The notes beneath the pieces are model-generated. The model was given only the letters and a program-made list of their open reading frames with translations. It was not told the DNA's origin and made no database searches. The position numbers and the translations under genes are program-made. This document shows positions 7,175 to 7,371 of a stretch of 7,371 nucleotides of DNA, piece by piece. Source of the stretch: Saprospiraceae bacterium (GTDB taxonomy: Bacteria > Bacteroidota > Bacteroidia > Chitinophagales > Saprospiraceae). The DNA is taken from positions 1 through 7,371 of the forward strand of contig SLDF01000382.1 of assembly GCA_007125435.1 (NCBI GenBank), read 5' to 3'. Position 1 is the first letter of the stretch. Every line of letters begins with the position of its first letter.

Positions 7175-7186
7175 ACCTCTTATCAA
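7175..7186 (+). repeat. 12-bp direct repeat, right arm
   Basis: This is the second exact occurrence of ACCTCTTATCAA, 30 bp beyond the right end of structured repeat copy B and 199 bp from the left arm. The bases next to the 12-mer differ between the arms, so the duplication is sharply bounded. Confidence 0.6.
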
Positions 7187-7371
7187 TATCTGGACTTAAA
7201 CCCTCACTACGACACTCTAATGCATTAAGCGGATTAAATCAGATCAAGGAAAACAATAACCTAATGTAGTAAAACACTCTGGTAATTTCCTTTTAACGGC
7301 TATCTAAAAACTTTACAACTATAGAAATGTAAAAAGCTGAACTCCGTCACACTTCAAGTAAACTAAGATTA

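Larger units (their letters stand above)
6948..7371. other. Gene-free region upstream of gap, to the right edge
   Basis: No convincing gene is present in these 424 bases. The region contains, from left to right, the gap leader, one arm of a 12-bp direct repeat, structured repeat copy B, the other direct-repeat arm, and an AT-rich stretch with a short match to the 5' flank of copy A (7217-7237). The remainder to 7371 is AT-rich and otherwise featureless, apart from a weak A/T hairpin. I cannot place a gap promoter with confidence: no TAnnTTTG box is visible near the start on the - strand. Confidence 0.6.

Noticed and set aside
7246..7292. Hairpin AAGGAAA/TTTCCTT with inner ACC/GGT followed by T residues
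   Set aside because: The stem is A/T-rich and interrupted by an asymmetric internal loop, the loop is 19 nt, and no gene end is visible nearby, so a terminator call is not justified.

Overview
The window looks like a chromosomal segment of a Bacteroidota bacterium, most plausibly from the Saprospiraceae/Cytophagia side of the phylum (inference; no rRNA or other taxonomic marker is present). Four things point this way: a signal-peptide-bearing TPR-CHAT protein, the long form of GAPDH with an N-terminal extension of about 135 residues, a TAnnTTTG-type promoter box with an upstream TTG, and no obvious Shine-Dalgarno sequence before the starts I examined.

Layout. The left part (1-1138, + strand) holds the 3' end of an acidic conserved hypothetical gene and, 20 bp later, a complete rhomboid-family intramembrane serine protease; the two probably share a transcript. 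The right part is on the - strand and converges on the rhomboid gene with a 50-bp gap. In transcription order it holds the long-type glyceraldehyde-3-phosphate dehydrogenase (gap, 6947-5475), a membrane-anchored MtfA/M90-like protein whose zinc-binding residues appear lost (5396-4575), and a 1012-residue TPR-CHAT caspase-like protein (4227-1189). The mtfA-like gene seems to have its own promoter in the 78-bp gap after gap.

The most unusual signal is in the two long intergenic regions. A GC-rich element of about 133-135 bp occurs twice, at 4411-4543 (+ strand) and 7010-7144 (- strand). The copies share long blocks (58 of 66 positions across the 3' half), and their ends pair in both copies (GCATCA with TGATGC). 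An internal 6-bp hairpin stem is different in sequence in the two copies but perfectly paired in each. That covariation suggests selection on an RNA or single-stranded DNA fold. The copies face opposite ways relative to the genes and bracket the gap-mtfA segment as an inverted pair. Copy B also lies between 12-bp direct repeats. A dispersed structured repeat (REP/MITE-like) or a family of small structured RNAs are the leading explanations; I could not match it to a named family.

Functionally the window combines central carbon metabolism (gap) with three proteins related to proteases: rhomboid, MtfA-like and CHAT. Nothing in the sequence shows that these act together. No CRISPR array, transposase, tRNA or rRNA was found.
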